Positions 3,438 through 5,353 of a stretch of DNA of 5,353 nt are shown here, piece after piece. The stretch is taken from the NCBI GenBank assembly GCA_030837395.1, contig JAUPKO010000321.1, forward strand, positions 1-5,353, given 5' to 3'. This DNA comes from Actinomycetota bacterium (lineage in GTDB: Bacteria; Actinomycetota; Actinomycetes; S36-B12; UBA10799). The position numbers and the translations under genes were made by a program. Numbering within the stretch: position 1 is the first letter of the stretch; every line of letters starts with the position of its first letter. The notes beneath the pieces are model-generated. The model ran no database searches. It saw nothing but the letters and a program-made list of their open reading frames with translations, and was not told where the DNA came from.

Positions 3438-5353
3438 GATGACCCCCGAGATCCCGCACGAGATGGGCAACAGCCTCGACGGCTCCGCAAACATCGCCCG
3501 TCACCCCGTCGTGCGACCGTGAGGAGCACGCCGTCAGCGCCGGACCGTGCGACCGGGACGACAGCCACGACCCCAGATCGGCCTCGGCGTCGTCCTTGAC
3601 GGCGAGCGCCACCTTCTGTCTCGTCCTGCGGGCTCCGGACCAGACACGCTCCACATCGGTGCGGCCCGCACCGATGGACAGACGGCGTGCGAAGAACACG
3701 TCCCGGCTGCGGGCTTCTGCGGCCATGCGGCAGAGTGCGGCGACGACCTTGCGTCGCACGGGGTCGGGAAGCTTCTCATCCCGGGCGACGGCGCGCGCGT
3801 CGTCCAGGTACCGAAAGGCCGGATCCACGGCGTTGGTGACGGTGATGCGGGAGCCGTGGTCCCTCACCACCTCAAGAATGCGTGCCTCGATACCGAGGCG
3901 GCGGACGGCTTCGGGCAAGCGGTCGTCGTGGGTGAGGGCGACGACCTGCCTGTCCGAGGCGGCCTCCTCCAGCGCCCTGGCGAGACCGTCGACCTTCGCC
4001 GGGTCCATCGCCTGCACGGGGTCGTCGATGACGACGAATCCGAAGGGACTGTCCGGAGCCGTCGCCTTGGGCAGGAACAGCGCCAGGGCCAAAGCATGGA
4101 GTTCCCCTTGGCTCATCACACCGAGTGCCTCCGCCTGCGACTCACCGACCGCGGCCAAGAGCTCGACCCGGCGCGAGTTGTTCGACCCGGCCAAGGTGAT
4201 CTCGCCCAGCTCGACGCTGCTCCCCTGCCGCAGCAGGCTCCAGACGTGACGGGCCCGCTCGGTGAGCGGCCTGATCCGGTCGTTGCGCAGTTCATGGGTG
4301 TTGCGCTTGAACCATGCCGACGCGGTCTTGACGGTGGCGAGACGGTCCTGAACCGTCGCCGCCCGCTCGGCGTGCCCCAGCCATTCGGCGACACGGAGGG
4401 CGAGCGGCTGCCACTGGTCCTCCCGCCGAGCCAGTTCATCCCGCGCGGCCTGGGACACGACGTCCGCCACACTGTGCAGCTCGTCGAGCGCGACTCTGCC
4501 GTCACGAGCCAACCGGTCGGGAGCCTCCGCGAGCGCGTGCCAGGCCTGCCATGCCGAAAGGAGGTTCGCGCACTGTTCCGTCAGCCCGTCCGGCAGATCG
4601 GGTATCGGGTCTCGCCTCAGAGCCGCCAGGGCGGTGGGCGGCGGTCCGGTGACGGCGGTCAAGGCACGCACAGCGGCGTCGAGCTCCTGGTGGGCATCGA
4701 CCCTTGAGGCGGCGAGTTCACGTTGGCGGAGCAACTCCGTCTCGGTCCGTCGAGCCCAGTCGTGGTCAAGGACGCCGACCCCGCATACCGGGCAAGGCCC
4801 CTCCCCGTCGGCCCGCTGGACGGCGAGGGCGGCTGCGAGCAGGTCGCGGCGCCGGATGTCGGCCACCTGGGCGCTCCGTTCGAGACCTTCAAGGGCGTTC
4901 CTGGCCTGGAGGAACCGATCGCGGGCCTGGTCAAACAGGGCAGGGTCGGGCGCGGAGGACGCCGCGAGAGTGCGGAGCCGATCGAGGCCGCCGTCCGCCG
5001 GGCTGGTGCCGGTGGTGACGAGAGCCCGAAGGGCTTCCAGGTCCGGCCGGCGCCTGCGGAGCTGGGCGTGGACGGCGCGGGCACGCGGGTCGTCAAGCGC
5101 CTCCACAGCGGGTCGCAGGTCCCGGACGATCGCGGCAGCGGCATCTTTGGGGATGGAGAGGGACTTCTCCACCGTGCGCAACCGCTGTTGGGCGTCCTCC
5201 AGCCGTTCCAGTCCGAGGATCGGGGCGAGCGCACTGTACATTTTGGACCGTTCGGCGAACACGGCCGAGAGTTCGTCGTAGGACAGGAACGGGCGGTAGA
5301 CGTCGAGCGCGGCGGACCATCCGAGGCTGTCCAGCCCTGGTTCCCGCCGTCCG
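3427..5353 (-). CDS. Rad50/SMC-like ABC ATPase with zinc-hook motif, C-terminal 641 aa (5' end outside window)
   Basis: The frame is open to the right edge; upstream of the GTG at 5262 it continues with FLSYDELSA, which reads as true family sequence, so the gene starts beyond the window. Positions in the visible 641 residues: a coiled-coil-like charged region (about 40-180), a zinc-hook-type CPVC at 187-190 (coordinates 4794-4783), a second helical arm to about 370, an ABC signature MSQGE at 413-417 (in place of LSGGQ), Walker B FGFVVIDDPVQAMD with DD at 443-444, and the H-loop histidine in VALTHDD (475). Walker A lies in the missing N-terminal lobe. A further helical domain of about 130 residues follows the H-loop. 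The family uses ATP-driven dimerisation to bind or survey DNA; related hooks occur in Rad50, RloC and SMC-like defence ATPases. It overlaps the downstream small gene by 11 bp. The ATPase call is firm, the role in defence or repair is inferred. Confidence 0.9.
   Translation of the reverse strand, partial: GRREPGLDSLGWSAALDVYRPFLSYDELSAVFAERSKMYSALAPILGLERLEDAQQRLRTVEKSLSIPKDAAAAIVRDLRPAVEALDDPRARAVHAQLRRRRPDLEALRALVTTGTSPADGGLDRLRTLAASSAPDPALFDQARDRFLQARNALEGLERSAQVADIRRRDLLAAALAVQRADGEGPCPVCGVGVLDHDWARRTETELLRQRELAASRVDAHQELDAAVRALTAVTGPPPTALAALRRDPIPDLPDGLTEQCANLLSAWQAWHALAEAPDRLARDGRVALDELHSVADVVSQAARDELARREDQWQPLALRVAEWLGHAERAATVQDRLATVKTASAWFKRNTHELRNDRIRPLTERARHVWSLLRQGSSVELGEITLAGSNNSRRVELLAAVGESQAEALGVMSQGELHALALALFLPKATAPDSPFGFVVIDDPVQAMDPAKVDGLARALEEAASDRQVVALTHDDRLPEAVRRLGIEARILEVVRDHGSRITVTNAVDPAFRYLDDARAVARDEKLPDPVRRKVVAALCRMAAEARSRDVFFARRLSIGAGRTDVERVWSGARRTRQKVALAVKDDAEADLGSWLSSRSHGPALTACSSRSHDGVTGDVCGAVEAVAHLVRDLGGHHGR

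Noticed and set aside
3547..4707. 386-codon plus-strand open frame
   Set aside because: It lies wholly antisense to the SMC-like ATPase. Long antisense frames are normal in very GC-rich DNA, and the translation has no family features.

Overview
The window looks like a high-GC actinomycete chromosome, most likely Streptomyces or a close relative. GC-rich third codon positions, GTG starts, ATGA/GTGA gene overlaps and the protein families all fit. It reads as an accessory or rearranged region: intact two-gene units are interspersed with gene fragments.

Layout. (1) Bases 1-119, minus strand: the first 39 codons of a probable P-loop ATPase (NPWW...RDPDLR start) running off the left edge. (2) Bases 120-459: no gene. 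This stretch holds three near-identical repeats at an exact 33-bp period (207-295) and a strong hairpin (398-420). (3) Bases 460-912, minus: a GNAT acetyltransferase that has lost its N-terminal part and its start codon. (4) Bases 913-2087, minus: a translationally coupled pair, a GntR-type winged-helix regulator with an unusual C-terminal domain followed by a SnoaL/NTF2-like small protein. This pair looks less GC-rich than its surroundings. (5) Bases 2088-2306: a divergent control region with overlapping promoters and then a structured leader with two strong hairpins. (6) Bases 2307-2878, plus: a two-gene unit with a perfect ribosome-binding site. It encodes a 55-residue protein resembling a WhiB-like protein without its core, then a 135-residue DUF6907-like protein. 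(7) Bases 2879-3083: convergent intergenic space carrying an antisense relic of ribonuclease Z. (8) Bases 3084-5353, minus: a large Rad50/SMC-like ABC ATPase with a CPVC zinc-hook motif (5' end outside the window), overlapping by 11 bp a 117-residue all-helical protein that I tentatively compare to HEPN proteins.

How the genes may work together. The regulator probably controls itself and the coupled SnoaL-like gene, and is well placed to control the divergent WhiB-like/DUF6907-like unit, because the two promoters overlap. The ATPase and its overlapping small partner form the best candidate for an undescribed system: a DNA- or nucleic-acid-sensing SMC-like ATPase paired with a small helical effector or regulator, in the manner of known ATPase-HEPN defence modules. 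That is an inference from architecture. No catalytic HEPN motif is clearly visible and the ATPase N-terminus lies outside the window.
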